Below, piece after piece: positions 25,951 through 36,022 of a stretch of 64,000 nt of DNA; position 1 is the stretch's first letter, and each line of letters opens with the position of its first letter. Under the pieces are notes generated by a model. The model did no database searches. It was not told where the DNA came from and saw only the letters and a list, made by a program, of their open reading frames with translations. Source of the DNA: Bradyrhizobium sp. LLZ17 (GTDB taxonomy: Bacteria > Pseudomonadota > Alphaproteobacteria > Rhizobiales > Xanthobacteraceae). The position numbers and the translations under genes are program-made. Location: contig NZ_CP165734.1 in NCBI RefSeq assembly GCF_041200145.1, positions 3,100,001-3,164,000 of the forward strand. Direction: 5' to 3'.

Positions 25951-26169
25951 ATGGGTAGCACCACCGACAAGATCAAAGGCAGCACAAATGAGGCGATCGG
26001 CAAGGCCAAGCAGGGCATCGGCGAAGCCACCGGTTCGGACCGCATGAAGGGTGAAGGCGCGGTTCAGGAAGTGAAGGGCAAGGGCCAGCAGGCCATGGGT
26101 GATGCCAAGGACGCCGCGAAGGACGCGACGGACCGGGCCGCCGCCGCGGCAAAGCGCGCAGCCGACTGA
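25951..26169 (+). CDS. CsbD-family stress-response protein
   Basis: A 72-residue hydrophilic, Lys/Ala/Gly-rich protein with the CsbD pattern ([20 protein letters not shown], then [16 protein letters not shown]). CsbD proteins are general-stress proteins of unknown biochemical role. AAGGAGA stands about seven bases before the ATG, so translation is probably strong. A rho-independent terminator follows. Confidence 0.88.
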   Translation: MGSTTDKIKGSTNEAIGKAKQGIGEATGSDRMKGEGAVQEVKGKGQQAMGDAKDAAKDATDRAAAAAKRAAD

Positions 26170-26189
26170 CGAGCGCAGGCTTGAATGCG

Positions 26190-26219
26190 AAAAGACCGGC
26201 CGCAAGGCCGGTCTTTTTT
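26190..26219. terminator. Bidirectional rho-independent terminator
   Basis: A perfect 12-bp stem, AAAAGACCGGCC/GGCCGGTCTTTT, closes a GCAA loop and has T-runs on both strands. It separates the convergent CsbD and FKBP genes and can serve both. Confidence 0.92.
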
Positions 26220-26230
26220 GTTGGTGGGTT

Positions 26231-26695
26231 TCATTTCACCCCAAGCAATTCCACGTCGAACATCAGCGTCGCATTCGGTGGGATCACGCCACCGGCGCCG
26301 CGCGCGCCGTAGCCGAGTTGCGGCGGAATGATCAGCGTGCGCTTGCCGCCGACCTTCATCGAGGCAACGCCTTCATCCCAGCCGGCAATGACGCGGCCCT
26401 TGCCGATCGGAAACTCGAACGGTTCGTTGCGATCGACCGAGGAGTCGAATTTCTTGCCCTTCTGACCGTTCTCGTACAGCCAGCCGGTATAGTGCATCAC
26501 GCAAATCTGACCCGCTTTTGGCGAGGCACCGGTGCCGGCGACGCTGTCGATGATCTGCAAGCCTGAAGCTGTGGTCATGGTCTTCCCTGCGGTCTGGGCC
26601 GAGGCCGTGGTGGAAACAAAGCCGGACACGCCGCCGATCATTGCGATCGCGAGTGCCGACATGATGGCGAGGAGCACGCGTTGGAAACGCTGCAT
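26231..26695 (-). CDS. FKBP-type peptidyl-prolyl isomerase, exported
   Basis: The 154-residue protein has a signal peptide ([15 protein letters not shown], cleavage near ASAQT) and an FKBP domain (about 45-154). The family residues are visible in [21 protein letters not shown], the [20 protein letters not shown] stretch and [20 protein letters not shown]. It should catalyse proline isomerisation of periplasmic proteins. It is a single-domain form, without the N-terminal dimerisation domain of FkpA. Confidence 0.9.
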   Translation of the reverse strand: MQRFQRVLLAIMSALAIAMIGGVSGFVSTTASAQTAGKTMTTASGLQIIDSVAGTGASPKAGQICVMHYTGWLYENGQKGKKFDSSVDRNEPFEFPIGKGRVIAGWDEGVASMKVGGKRTLIIPPQLGYGARGAGGVIPPNATLMFDVELLGVK

Positions 26696-26755
26696 AAGGC
26701 ACCTTCCGTTCGAGGCGGGAGGTGTCTAGCCCAACGAGGGAGTGGTTTCCACCCC

Positions 26756-29047
26756 TCAAACCTCGATATTTTCCAACCGCACCGGCAGCTTGCGGATGCG
26801 CTGACCGGTGGCGTGATAAATCGCGTTGCAGATCGCCGCGTTGGTGCCGACATTGGCAAGCTCGCCGAGGCCTTTCGCGCCGGCCGGGTTGATGTGATCG
26901 TCCTGCTCGGACAGTAGGATGACCTCGACGCCGGGCACGTCGGCATTCACCGACACGAGATAATCGGCGAAATTGTCGTTGACATAGCGCGCGGTGCGCT
27001 CGTCAATCTCGGTGGCCTCGAGCAGCGCCGAGGACATGCCCCAGATCAGGCCGCCCATGAGCTGGCTGCGCGCCGTCCGCGGATTCATGATGCGTCCAGC
27101 CGCGAAGGCGCCGACCAGGCGCGGCGCACGGATTTCACGCGTGAAGCGGTTGATCCTGATCTCGACGAACTCCGCACCGAAGGCGTAGGCGATCTTGTCT
27201 TTCATTTGATGGCCGCCGACCAGCCGCGCGTGCCCGCTGTGCATGGCCTTGAAGGAATCCAGTGGCGCTCCGTCCGGCTTCCACTCGCCATACTCCTCGA
27301 CCACGCCAACGCCGAGCGCGTCGAAGGCTTTCTCGATGTCGAGCGGGCGATCGCTCTTCGCCGCCTGGGCTGTCGCCGTCTGTCCCATGCCGATCGTCTC
27401 CTTGGCCCGGTCCGTCAGGCTGTCGTTCGGCATGACTGCCTTGAACAGCCGTTGGCGGACCTGATCGCAGACCATCATCACGGCCGAACAGGTGCTGGCC
27501 GTCGAGTTCGAGCCGCCCGCGACCGGCGCCGGTGGCAAATCGCTGTCGCCCAGGAAAACCGAGACCCGCTCCAACGGCACCCCAAGCCGTTCGGCTGCGG
27601 TCTGCGCGATGATGGTATAGGCGCCGGTGCCGATCTCGTGGCCGGCGATCTCGACCCGGGTGCGGCCGTCGCGCTGGAGGCGCACGCGCGCCGCGGAGGG
27701 CGCCATCTGGGTCGGATAGCAGGTGGCCGCGCAGCCATAGCCGATCAGCCAATCGCCGTCCGACATCGATTTCGGCGCCGGTGAGCGCTGCGACCAGCCG
27801 AACGCTTTCGCGGCCTCGTCGAAGCACGCCATCAGCGACCGCGACGTGTAGGGCTTGCCGGCAATCGGCTCATTGGTGGTGTCGTTGACGCGGCGAAGCT
27901 CGACGGGATCCATGTTCAGTTTGACGGCAAGCTCGTCCATCGCGCTTTCCAGCGCGAACATGTAAGGCACCTCCGGCGGCGAGCGCATGAAGCCGGGCGT
28001 GTTGCGGTCGGCCCGCACGATCGACACCAGGCTGTCGACATTGGGGCAGGCATAGAGCCGAGTCGTCGTTTTGGTGCCGCCGACGCAGTAGGCGTCCGGA
28101 CGCGACGAGACTTCGGCGCCTTCGTGCCTGAGCGCGACCAGCTTGCCGTCGCGGCTGGCGCCGAGCTTGATCTGATGCCGCGTCTCGGCGCGATAGGTTG
28201 CGATGGTGAAACCCTGGTCGCGTGGCGGGACCAGCTTGATCGCCCGATTCAAGCGCCTGGCGATGGCAGCGATGATGGCGGTGCGCGGCGTCATCGAGCC
28301 GCGCGAACCGAAGCCGCCGCCCACATAGGGATTGACCACACGCACCTTGTCGGCATCGATGCCGAGCTGCTCGGCGACGCCGTTCTTCAGGCCATAGACG
28401 TACTGGCTCGGTTCGTAGATGACGAGGTCGTCGCCTATCCAGGCGCAGCTCGTGGAAAACAGCTCCATCGGATTGTGGTGCTGCGTCGGCGTGTCGTAGG
28501 AGGCAGTCAGCTTGACCTCGGCTTGATCGAACGCCTTGGCGAAGTCGCCGACCTGCGGGTCTTCCTTGAATTGCGAGTTCTGGCCTTTCGCAGCGGCTTT
28601 CGTCGCCCCCGGTGAACCGAAGCTGGCGCTCGGCGTTACGGGCGCATAGCTGACCTTGACGCGGTTGGCGGCCTCGCGCGCAGCCTCGTAGCTTTCGGCA
28701 ATCACCACCGCGATGATCTGGCCGTCATGGGCGATCTCGGCCGATTTCAGCGGCTGGATCGTGGTGCCGGCGTAGCCGCCATTGCTGAAGAGCTTGGACT
28801 CTTTTAGTTCCGGTGCGTTCTGATGCGTGACGATGTCGATGACGCCGCGGACGCGCATGGCATCATCCAAATCGAAGCTGTCGACGCGGCCCTTGGCGAT
28901 CGCACTGGTGACCAGGAATGCGTAGCCCGGATTGGCCAGCGGCATATCGGACGCATAGGTCGCCCGGCCCGTGACCTTGGAAACGGCGTCGTAACGCGGC
29001 GCGGGCTGGCCCATATTGGCCTTCGGCTCGGGAGCAGCAACGGTCAT
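26756..29047 (-). CDS. paoC: Molybdenum aldehyde oxidoreductase large subunit (PaoC/YagR-like)
   Basis: The 763-residue xanthine dehydrogenase-family Mo subunit has the molybdopterin-cytosine-dinucleotide domains. Visible features are VNPYVGGGFGSRG, FMRSPPEVPYMFALES and the near-C-terminal GAKGLGELANVG carrying the catalytic Glu. It is the last gene of a three-gene operon whose order is Fe-S, FAD, Mo, as in E. coli paoABC, where the complex oxidises aromatic aldehydes in the periplasm. The start overlaps the FAD-subunit stop by four bases. No PaoD-type maturation factor is present in the window. Confidence 0.85.
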   Translation of the reverse strand: MTVAAPEPKANMGQPAPRYDAVSKVTGRATYASDMPLANPGYAFLVTSAIAKGRVDSFDLDDAMRVRGVIDIVTHQNAPELKESKLFSNGGYAGTTIQPLKSAEIAHDGQIIAVVIAESYEAAREAANRVKVSYAPVTPSASFGSPGATKAAAKGQNSQFKEDPQVGDFAKAFDQAEVKLTASYDTPTQHHNPMELFSTSCAWIGDDLVIYEPSQYVYGLKNGVAEQLGIDADKVRVVNPYVGGGFGSRGSMTPRTAIIAAIARRLNRAIKLVPPRDQGFTIATYRAETRHQIKLGASRDGKLVALRHEGAEVSSRPDAYCVGGTKTTTRLYACPNVDSLVSIVRADRNTPGFMRSPPEVPYMFALESAMDELAVKLNMDPVELRRVNDTTNEPIAGKPYTSRSLMACFDEAAKAFGWSQRSPAPKSMSDGDWLIGYGCAATCYPTQMAPSAARVRLQRDGRTRVEIAGHEIGTGAYTIIAQTAAERLGVPLERVSVFLGDSDLPPAPVAGGSNSTASTCSAVMMVCDQVRQRLFKAVMPNDSLTDRAKETIGMGQTATAQAAKSDRPLDIEKAFDALGVGVVEEYGEWKPDGAPLDSFKAMHSGHARLVGGHQMKDKIAYAFGAEFVEIRINRFTREIRAPRLVGAFAAGRIMNPRTARSQLMGGLIWGMSSALLEATEIDERTARYVNDNFADYLVSVNADVPGVEVILLSEQDDHINPAGAKGLGELANVGTNAAICNAIYHATGQRIRKLPVRLENIEV

Positions 29048-30066
29048 GATCTGATCTCCATTGTTGCGGCCTGCGCAAGCGCGCGTGCCACCACGCGCTT
29101 GCCGAGCGCAATCTTGAAGCCGTTGTGCTGGCGCGCCTTGGCGTCTGCAAAGGCTGCATCGGCGGCGCGCTCTGCCAGGCCGTCATCGAACTTCTGGCTC
29201 TTCAGCAGGGCCTCGGTTTCGCGTGCGCGCCACGGCACAGTGGCGACACCGCCGATCGCAACACGCGCGTCCCTGATCACGCCGTCCTGCAGGTCAAGCG
29301 CCACCGCAGCCGAAGAAAGCGCGAATTCATAGGACTGCCGGTCGCGTGCCTTGAGATAGACCGAGCGCGGCCAGCGCCCGGGGATGGAAAACGCCGAGAT
29401 CAGCTCGCCAGGCTGAAGCGTCGTCTCGATCTCGGGTGTAGTGCCGGGTGGCTTGTGCAACTCTGCAAACGCAATGCTACGGCTGCCGGATTTGCCGGTG
29501 ATTTCAACCGCGGCATCGAGTGCAATCAAGGCCTGCGCCAAATCGCCAGGATATGTCGCGATGCACCGATCCGAAGTGCCGAGCACCGCATGCATGCGGT
29601 TGACGCCGTCCATCGCCGCACAGCCGGAGCCAGGATTCCGCTTATTGCAGTTCTCATAAGAAATATCGCGAAAATAGCTGCAACGCGTCCGCTGCATCAC
29701 GTTGCCGCCAAGCGTCGCCATGTTGCGCAACTGGGCACTGGCGGCAAGCTTCAGCGAGTTCGCGATCACCGGATAATTGCGCTCGATCTCGCTATGCGCG
29801 GCAACATCGGACATCTTTGCGAGCGCGCCGAGCCTCAAGCTCTCGCCGCCAGTCTCGATTGCCGACCAGCCTTGCGCGAGCGGATTGATATCGACAATCG
29901 CGGTGGGCCGCATCACGTCGAGCTTCATCAAATCGATCAGTGTGGTCCCACCCGCAAGCGGCTGCGCGGCGGCCTGGGTCAGCGGATCATCGGCCGCCGC
30001 GGCTGCGCTGAGCAGCTGTACGGCCATGTTCGGGTCTGTTGCTCGTTGATAGAGAAAGGATCGCAT
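29044..30066 (-). CDS. paoB: Aldehyde oxidoreductase FAD-binding subunit (PaoB/YagS-like)
   Basis: The 340-residue FAD subunit of the xanthine dehydrogenase family has the flavin-binding stretch QPLAGGTTLIDLMKLDV, MATLGGNVMQRTRCSYFRD and a cysteine-containing NKRNPGSGCAAMDG segment. PaoB-like subunits carry an extra Fe-S cluster there, and the Cys residues fit this. It is four bases from the Fe-S subunit gene and overlaps the Mo-subunit gene. It transfers electrons between the molybdenum site and the acceptor. Confidence 0.85.
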   Translation of the reverse strand: MRSFLYQRATDPNMAVQLLSAAAAADDPLTQAAAQPLAGGTTLIDLMKLDVMRPTAIVDINPLAQGWSAIETGGESLRLGALAKMSDVAAHSEIERNYPVIANSLKLAASAQLRNMATLGGNVMQRTRCSYFRDISYENCNKRNPGSGCAAMDGVNRMHAVLGTSDRCIATYPGDLAQALIALDAAVEITGKSGSRSIAFAELHKPPGTTPEIETTLQPGELISAFSIPGRWPRSVYLKARDRQSYEFALSSAAVALDLQDGVIRDARVAIGGVATVPWRARETEALLKSQKFDDGLAERAADAAFADAKARQHNGFKIALGKRVVARALAQAATMEIRS

Positions 30067-30070
30067 GGAC

Positions 30071-30685
30071 CTATCCTTTCATGATCTCAGGCGCGGCCTG
30101 CTTCACGGCGGCGACGATATTGGGATAGGCGGCGCAGCGGCAGATATTGCCGCTCATATATTCGCGGATGTCGGCGTCGCTGCCGGCATGTCCCTCTTTC
30201 ACGCAGGCTATCGCCGACATGATCTGTCCCGGCGTGCAGTAACCGCACTGGAATGCATCGTTGTCGACAAAGGCCTGTTGCATCGGATGCAGGCGATCGC
30301 CGGTGGCGAGACCTTCGATGGTGGTGATCTCCTGGCCCTCCGCCGCGAGCGCGAGCGTCAGGCAGGACACCACGCGTCGCTCGCCGATCAGCACCGTACA
30401 GGCGCCGCATTGGCCGTGATCGCATCCCTTCTTGCTGCCGGTCAGTCCGAGATGCTCCCGCAAGGCATCGAGAACGGTGGTGCGGGCGTCGATGTGCAGG
30501 CGCTTGTCTTGCCCGTTCACGCGCAAGGTGACGTCGACGGGCAGCGTCGGGTCCTGAGCGGTTGGCGACTGAGCGCCTTCGGCAACGGCGCGCGCGGGCA
30601 TGGGAATGAGCGCGCTGCCTGCGACACCGGCCATGAAGGCGCGCCGATCGAAACCTACGCTTCTGGAACCTGTCTTGTCGCGCAT
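30071..30685 (-). CDS. paoA: Aldehyde oxidoreductase 2Fe-2S subunit with Tat signal (PaoA/YagT-like)
   Basis: The 204-residue protein has a twin-arginine signal (FDRRAFMAGVAGSALIP) and two 2Fe-2S domains: CDHGQCGACTVL of the plant-ferredoxin type and CGYCTPGQIMSA plus CRCAAYPNI of the helical type. The Tat signal means the assembled complex is folded in the cytoplasm and exported with its cofactors. The start at MRDKTG is supported by GGAGG seven bases upstream; an ATG sixteen codons earlier is weaker. Confidence 0.85.
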   Translation of the reverse strand: MRDKTGSRSVGFDRRAFMAGVAGSALIPMPARAVAEGAQSPTAQDPTLPVDVTLRVNGQDKRLHIDARTTVLDALREHLGLTGSKKGCDHGQCGACTVLIGERRVVSCLTLALAAEGQEITTIEGLATGDRLHPMQQAFVDNDAFQCGYCTPGQIMSAIACVKEGHAGSDADIREYMSGNICRCAAYPNIVAAVKQAAPEIMKG

Positions 30686-30856
30686 GACGGCCTCCGCCGC
30701 TTCGAGACAGCAGCGCACGTCTGCGCCGCTCATCGCCCCTTAACTTGGAGCAACGAGCGCAGTTCCGGAACAAGAAAGGGCGAACGCAGCAAATGCCGCG
30801 TCGCCCTCCGTCAACTTTTGCTGATCTCGCGTGAGGAACTCGGCCTCCGCAAGCCA

Positions 30857-32443
30857 TCAATAGCCGAGTGCGCAGCCGTCCTTGCGCGGATCGGAACCGC
30901 CGGTGAGCGTGCCCTTGTCCCAGTCGATCCAGATCGCCTGCGCGCCGCCGAGCGGGCCGACCACGCTGGTGGTCTTGTGGCCGAGCTTCTTGAGGCCTTC
31001 GACGATCTCGGCCGGCACGCTGTCCTCGAGTTGATATTGGCCCTCGTAATGCAGGCCGCGCGGCATATCGATCGCCTCCTGCACGTCGCAGCCATAGTCA
31101 AGGATGTTGGTCACCACACGGGTCTGGCCGACCGGCTGGTACTGGCCGCCCATCACCGCGAACGGCATCACGGACCGGCCAGCCTTGGTGAGCAGGCTCG
31201 GCATGATCGTGTGCAGCGGGCGCTTGCCGCCGGCGATGCTGTTCGGGTGGCCCGGCTGGATACGGAAGCCGCCGGCGCGGTTCTGGAACAGCACGCCGGT
31301 GTTGTTGGAGACGATCGCCGAGCCGAAGGAATGCGCGATCGAATTGATGAACGAGCAGACGTTGCGGTCCTTGTCCACCACGGTGATGTAGATGGTCGAG
31401 GGATTCATCGGCGGCGCGACGTTCGGCAGGTCGAGCATGCCGTCCATCCGGATCTTGCTGATGTGCTCGTCGGCAAATTCCTTGGCGAGGATCCTGGCCA
31501 CCTCGATCTGCATGTGCTCGGGATCGGCGACATGCAACTCGCGATTCATGTAGGCGATGCGCGCGGCCTCGGCTTCGAGATGGAAGCGCTCGACGCTGAG
31601 GGGCGCGTATTTCGTCAGGTCGAAGCGCGACAGGATGTTCAGCATCAGCAGCATGGTGAGGCCGGGTCCGTTCGGCGGGCATTGCCAAACATCATAGCCC
31701 TTGTACATCGTGCCGATCGGGGTCGTCGTCTCGGTCGTGTGCGCGGCGAAATCGTCCAGCGTGTGCAGGCCCCCGATTCCGCGCAGGGTCTCGACCATGT
31801 CCTCCGCGATCGGGCCCTTGTAGAAGGCATCGCGGCCATCCTTCGCGATCGCGCGCAGCGTCTTGCCGAGCTCGGCCTGGCGGATGACATCTCCGGCGAC
31901 CGGCGGCTTGCCGTGCGGAAGGAGATAGCGCTGGGTATTGGTGCCGTTCTTCAACTTCTCGAACTGGTTCTTCCAGTCGAAGGCGATGCGGGGCGCAACG
32001 ACGTAGCCCTCCTCGGCTGCCTTGATCGCGGGCTGGAGCAGCCGGTCGAAGCCGAACTTGCCGTGGTCGCGCAGCACCGTCGCAAAGGCGTCGATCACGC
32101 CGGGGATCGAAACCGCATGCGCCGAGGTCAGCGGCACGGAGCTCATCTTGCGCTCGAGATACCAGTCGGCGTTCGCGGCTTTCGGGGCACGGCCGGAGCC
32201 GTTATAGGCGACGATCTTGCCCTCGCCGCGCGGCTGGATCAGCGCAAAACAATCGCCGCCGATGCCGGTCGATTGCGGCTCGATCACGCCGAGCAAGGCC
32301 GAGCCCGCCACCGCCGCATCCACCGCCGTGCCGCCCTCGCGCAGCACCTCGATGGCGGCGAGCGACGCCAGCGGATGCGAGGTCGCGACCATCGCGTTGG
32401 TGGCGTGGACCGTGGACCGGCCGGGGAAGTGGAAATTTCTCAT
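30857..32443 (-). CDS. Gamma-glutamyltransferase family protein
   Basis: The 528-residue Ntn-hydrolase precursor starts MRNFHFPGRSTVHATNAMVATSHPLASLAA. The autocleavage Thr fits within NPSTIYITVVDKDRN, aligned with the TTH-S-VVD of known enzymes. Glycine-rich GGQYQPVGQTRVV and the SDPRKDGCALGY end match this subgroup. GGTs hydrolyse or transfer gamma-glutamyl groups, mostly from glutathione. No signal peptide is seen, so it is probably cytosolic. The longer upstream frame lacks support. Confidence 0.83.
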   Translation of the reverse strand: MRNFHFPGRSTVHATNAMVATSHPLASLAAIEVLREGGTAVDAAVAGSALLGVIEPQSTGIGGDCFALIQPRGEGKIVAYNGSGRAPKAANADWYLERKMSSVPLTSAHAVSIPGVIDAFATVLRDHGKFGFDRLLQPAIKAAEEGYVVAPRIAFDWKNQFEKLKNGTNTQRYLLPHGKPPVAGDVIRQAELGKTLRAIAKDGRDAFYKGPIAEDMVETLRGIGGLHTLDDFAAHTTETTTPIGTMYKGYDVWQCPPNGPGLTMLLMLNILSRFDLTKYAPLSVERFHLEAEAARIAYMNRELHVADPEHMQIEVARILAKEFADEHISKIRMDGMLDLPNVAPPMNPSTIYITVVDKDRNVCSFINSIAHSFGSAIVSNNTGVLFQNRAGGFRIQPGHPNSIAGGKRPLHTIMPSLLTKAGRSVMPFAVMGGQYQPVGQTRVVTNILDYGCDVQEAIDMPRGLHYEGQYQLEDSVPAEIVEGLKKLGHKTTSVVGPLGGAQAIWIDWDKGTLTGGSDPRKDGCALGY

Positions 32444-32651
32444 GCGAATTCTTGCTCTCCGAGGCCGCTGGCTAAGTCCTGCGCGCGCGTCCCGCGCCAG
32501 TTTGAAAACCGGGTCTTCATGGCACATTCCACCCCGCCCGGGCAATGCTGGCATACCACGGAAATGGCTGCCATCCGCTAGGCGTATAGGCCTTTCGCGC
32601 TCCGCAACCATGCGGGTTTTCTGAGCGCGGGCCGCCTGCTAAACGGGCGGC

Positions 32652-33419
32652 ATGATTTACAAGGTTGCCGCCTTCTATCAATTCGCCGCCCTGCCCGATT
32701 ACCGCGAGCTGCGCGAGCCGCTGCGCGCATTCTGCGCTGGCCTGGCGCTCAGGGGCAGCGTGCTGCTGGCTCAGGAAGGCCTGAACGGCACGATCGCGGG
32801 CGCGCCCGACGCAATCGACGCCTTCACCCATGAGCTCGCCCATGGCGACCTGTTTGGCGGCAGGCTGAACAATCTCGAATTGAAGTTCTCGACCGCCGCG
32901 GCGATGCCGTTCGGCCGGCTCAAGGTGCGGCTGAAGAAGGAGATCGTCACGCTCGGAGACGAGGCCGCCGATCCAACGCGGCAGGTCGGCACTTACGTCG
33001 ATGCCGCCGAGTGGAACGCGCTGATCTCGGCACCGGACACGCTGGTGCTCGACACCCGCAACGCATTCGAAGTGGTGATGGGAACGTTCGAGGGCGCGGT
33101 CGATCCCGAGATCAGGAGCTTTGGCCAGTTCAAGGATTTTGCCGCCGAGCGGCTCGATCCGGCGAAGCACCGCAAGATCGCGATGTTCTGCACCGGCGGC
33201 ATCCGTTGCGAGAAGGCGAGCGCGCATCTGCTCGCGCGTGGCTTTGCCGAGGTCTATCATCTCAAGGGCGGCATCCTCAAATATCTCGAAGAGGTGCCGG
33301 AAGCGCAGAGCCGCTGGCGCGGCGAATGCTTCGTGTTCGATGAGCGCGTGGCGCTCGGGGATGGATTGCGCGAATTTGGATCGCGCGAACGGGACAAGGA
33401 CGCGGCACGTGACGAATGA
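32652..33419 (+). CDS. trhO: tRNA uridine 5-oxyacetic acid precursor hydroxylase TrhO (rhodanese)
   Basis: The 255-residue protein begins with the TrhO domain (FYQFAALPDYRELREPLRAF, then LLAQEGLNGTIAG) and then has a rhodanese domain (about 125-220). The active-site loop CTGGIRCEKAS carries Cys180. TrhO makes 5-hydroxyuridine at tRNA position 34. The final 20 residues are charged and variable. The gene overlaps slyX by eleven bases, so translation is probably coupled. Confidence 0.9.
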   Translation: MIYKVAAFYQFAALPDYRELREPLRAFCAGLALRGSVLLAQEGLNGTIAGAPDAIDAFTHELAHGDLFGGRLNNLELKFSTAAAMPFGRLKVRLKKEIVTLGDEAADPTRQVGTYVDAAEWNALISAPDTLVLDTRNAFEVVMGTFEGAVDPEIRSFGQFKDFAAERLDPAKHRKIAMFCTGGIRCEKASAHLLARGFAEVYHLKGGILKYLEEVPEAQSRWRGECFVFDERVALGDGLREFGSRERDKDAARDE

Positions 33420-33627
33420 GATCAAGGCGCTCGCTGAGCGCGTCGACACGCTGGAAACGCGCCTGGCCTATCAGGACGACATTATCGAGAGCCTGAACCA
33501 GACCATCACCGCGCAATGGAAGCAGATCGACGCGGTGACGCGACAGCTTGCGCAACTCGGCGAGCGGCTGCAAGAGGCCGAGGCGAATGCGCCGGGGCCT
33601 GTCAACGAGCGCCCACCGCATTATTGA
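33409..33627 (+). CDS. slyX: SlyX-like coiled-coil protein
   Basis: The GTG start gives a 72-residue protein of one amphipathic helix (EIKALAERVDTLETRLAYQD, then IIESLNQTITAQWKQ) with a Pro-rich PPHY end, the SlyX hallmark. The function is unknown. In many proteobacteria slyX stands near unrelated genes. Here it overlaps trhO and ends six bases before the convergent diguanylate cyclase gene. Confidence 0.85.
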   Translation: MTNEIKALAERVDTLETRLAYQDDIIESLNQTITAQWKQIDAVTRQLAQLGERLQEAEANAPGPVNERPPHY

Positions 33628-33633
33628 GCGGGA

Positions 33634-35535
33634 CTATTGTCCAGACGCTTTGAGCAGCAGGTTCATGACCTCGCCTGACATCATCAGGCGGTCGCGGCCG
33701 GCGTCCTTGGCAGCGTAAAGCGCGCGGTCGGCGACCTCCACCAGCGATCCCGTGCCTGCGGTGCGCTCCAGCGCCGGCCGGCAAGCCGCACCGCCGACCG
33801 AGACGGTGACGGATGCCACCGGATTGGAGGCATGAACCAGCCCGGCATCGCGGACGGCGCTGCGGATCCGCTCGCCGATCCGGCCGCAGCCGGCGGCATC
33901 GGTGTTCGGCAGCAACATGGCGAATTCCTCACCGCCATAGCGGGCCGCGAGATCGCCGACGCGCTGCACCTCGGCCGCGATGATTTTCGCGACGACGCGC
34001 AAACAGGCGTCGCCGGCGGGATGGCCGTACTCGTCGTTGTAGGACTTGAAGTGATCGACGTCGATCATCAACAGCCCGAGGCTGGAGCGATCGCGGTAGG
34101 CGCGCGCCCATTCCTCGTTCAGCCGCTCGTCGAAGCGGCGGCGGTTGGCAAGGCCGGTGAGGCTGTCCTCGATCGCGAGCGTCTCAAGCCTTGTCTCCAG
34201 CTTCTTCTGCTCGGTGATGTCGCGCGAGATCGCGACCACGCCATCGGCGCTGCCGTTGTCCTTGCGCGTCACCCGCATGGTTGATTCCAGCCAGACCTCG
34301 GATTTCTGCCGATGCACGTTGCGGTAGGTGACGCGCGCTTCGTCCTTCTCGCCGCGCTTCATGGCGTCGATGATGGCCTGAACCTGCGGCAGGTCCTCCG
34401 GATGGACGCCCGCGAGCGCGGGCGTGCCGATCAGTTGATTGGCGCGCCAGCCGACGACGCGGTTCGACGACGGCGAAACATAGCGCAGGCGCTCGTCGAG
34501 CCCGATCCGGGTGACCATGTCGCTGGAGCCTTCCGCGAGCAGGCGGAAATGCGCTTCCTTCTCGACCAGGGCGGCGGCCATGTGCTGGCCGCGTTGCAGC
34601 TGCCGCACCAGCACCGCGCCGATGACGGCGATCAGCATCACCAGCGCGAGCACGTAGAGCAGGCGGGAAGTCGCGGCGGCACGCCACGGCGCGAGCAGCT
34701 CGTCCTTGTCGACCGTCGCGAGCAGGACGAACGGATAGCGGCCGGACCGCTTGAAGAAGCTGACGCGCTCGACGCCATCCAGTGGCGACTTGAAATGAGA
34801 GGTGCCACTCGGCGGTTGCAGGCTTGGGTCCCGGAACAGCGGGGTGTCACCGACGTTACGGCCGACGAATTGCTCGTTGCTTGGGTTGCGCGCGATGATG
34901 AAGCCATCGCCGTGCATCAGCGTCACGGAACTGTTGCGGCCGATCTCGAACTGCTCGTAGAAATGCGAAAGATATTTCGAGCTGATCGCCGCCAGCACCA
35001 CGCCACCGAAACTGCCGTCCGGCTTGTTGAAACGGCGCGACAGGGTGACCACCCATTCGCCGTCCAGAAGGCTCTTCACGGTGTGGCCGATATGGGCCTC
35101 GCGCTTGGGCGAGAGCTGATGGTAACGAAAGAAGGCGTCGTCGCTGAGCGTGGAGGCAATGGTGCCGGGCGAGGTCAGCCAGTTGCCATGCTCGTCGATG
35201 ATGGCGAGGCTGTGGATGCGCTCGATCGCCTTCTTGCGCACCTCGAGCAGGCTGCGCAGCTTCGTGATCGTGGCGAGGTCGGTACCGTCCATCTCCAGTC
35301 GGCTGACGACGCCGACAACACCGGAATCCAGGAGATCGAGACTGTCCTCGGCATGCTGCGTCAGGGAGCGGGCGACGTTCGCCATCTCCGTCTCGGCGCC
35401 TTTGAGCACCGGGTCGCGTGCCGCCCATTCACGCCAGCCGCTGATGCTGAGGATCGCCACGCAAGTGAGCACGACAAAGGCTGCCGCGCGCAGCGGCAGG
35501 CGGCTCGATCCGACTCTTTGTGAGACGACGTTCAT
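33634..35535 (-). CDS. Membrane diguanylate cyclase with Cache, PAS and GGDEF domains
   Basis: The 633-residue protein has an N-terminal membrane helix (about 17-35), a periplasmic Cache-type sensor (about 40-290, FFRYHQLSPKREAHIG), a second helix (about 300-320), a PAS domain (about 335-450) and a GGDEF domain (about 465-625). The catalytic motif is GGEEF in YGGEEFAMLLP, so synthesis of cyclic di-GMP is expected. There is no EAL domain. The input ligand is likely a small metabolite in the periplasm. Output could affect motility or exopolysaccharide. Confidence 0.9.
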   Translation of the reverse strand: MNVVSQRVGSSRLPLRAAAFVVLTCVAILSISGWREWAARDPVLKGAETEMANVARSLTQHAEDSLDLLDSGVVGVVSRLEMDGTDLATITKLRSLLEVRKKAIERIHSLAIIDEHGNWLTSPGTIASTLSDDAFFRYHQLSPKREAHIGHTVKSLLDGEWVVTLSRRFNKPDGSFGGVVLAAISSKYLSHFYEQFEIGRNSSVTLMHGDGFIIARNPSNEQFVGRNVGDTPLFRDPSLQPPSGTSHFKSPLDGVERVSFFKRSGRYPFVLLATVDKDELLAPWRAAATSRLLYVLALVMLIAVIGAVLVRQLQRGQHMAAALVEKEAHFRLLAEGSSDMVTRIGLDERLRYVSPSSNRVVGWRANQLIGTPALAGVHPEDLPQVQAIIDAMKRGEKDEARVTYRNVHRQKSEVWLESTMRVTRKDNGSADGVVAISRDITEQKKLETRLETLAIEDSLTGLANRRRFDERLNEEWARAYRDRSSLGLLMIDVDHFKSYNDEYGHPAGDACLRVVAKIIAAEVQRVGDLAARYGGEEFAMLLPNTDAAGCGRIGERIRSAVRDAGLVHASNPVASVTVSVGGAACRPALERTAGTGSLVEVADRALYAAKDAGRDRLMMSGEVMNLLLKASGQ

Positions 35536-35697
35536 GCGGCAGAAATCTCCGATCGCCGGACCTTCTGCCGCTTCTGTTATTGAACCCTGAAACGCTTGCC
35601 GACATTTCCGGGTTTTCCCGTACTCCTACGGACCAAAGCGTCCGCAGATCGCTAACAATGCGTTATCGACCCTATGGGAAACCGGGACAGACGCGCC

Positions 35698-35991
<294 letters not shown>

Positions 35992-36022
35992 TCAGGAACC
36001 TCAATCTGCAACAGGACGGTTC

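Noticed and set aside
30065..32581. Long plus-strand frame across paoA and the gamma-glutamyltransferase
   Set aside because: It spans two clear minus-strand genes and has no recognisable domain or ribosome site.
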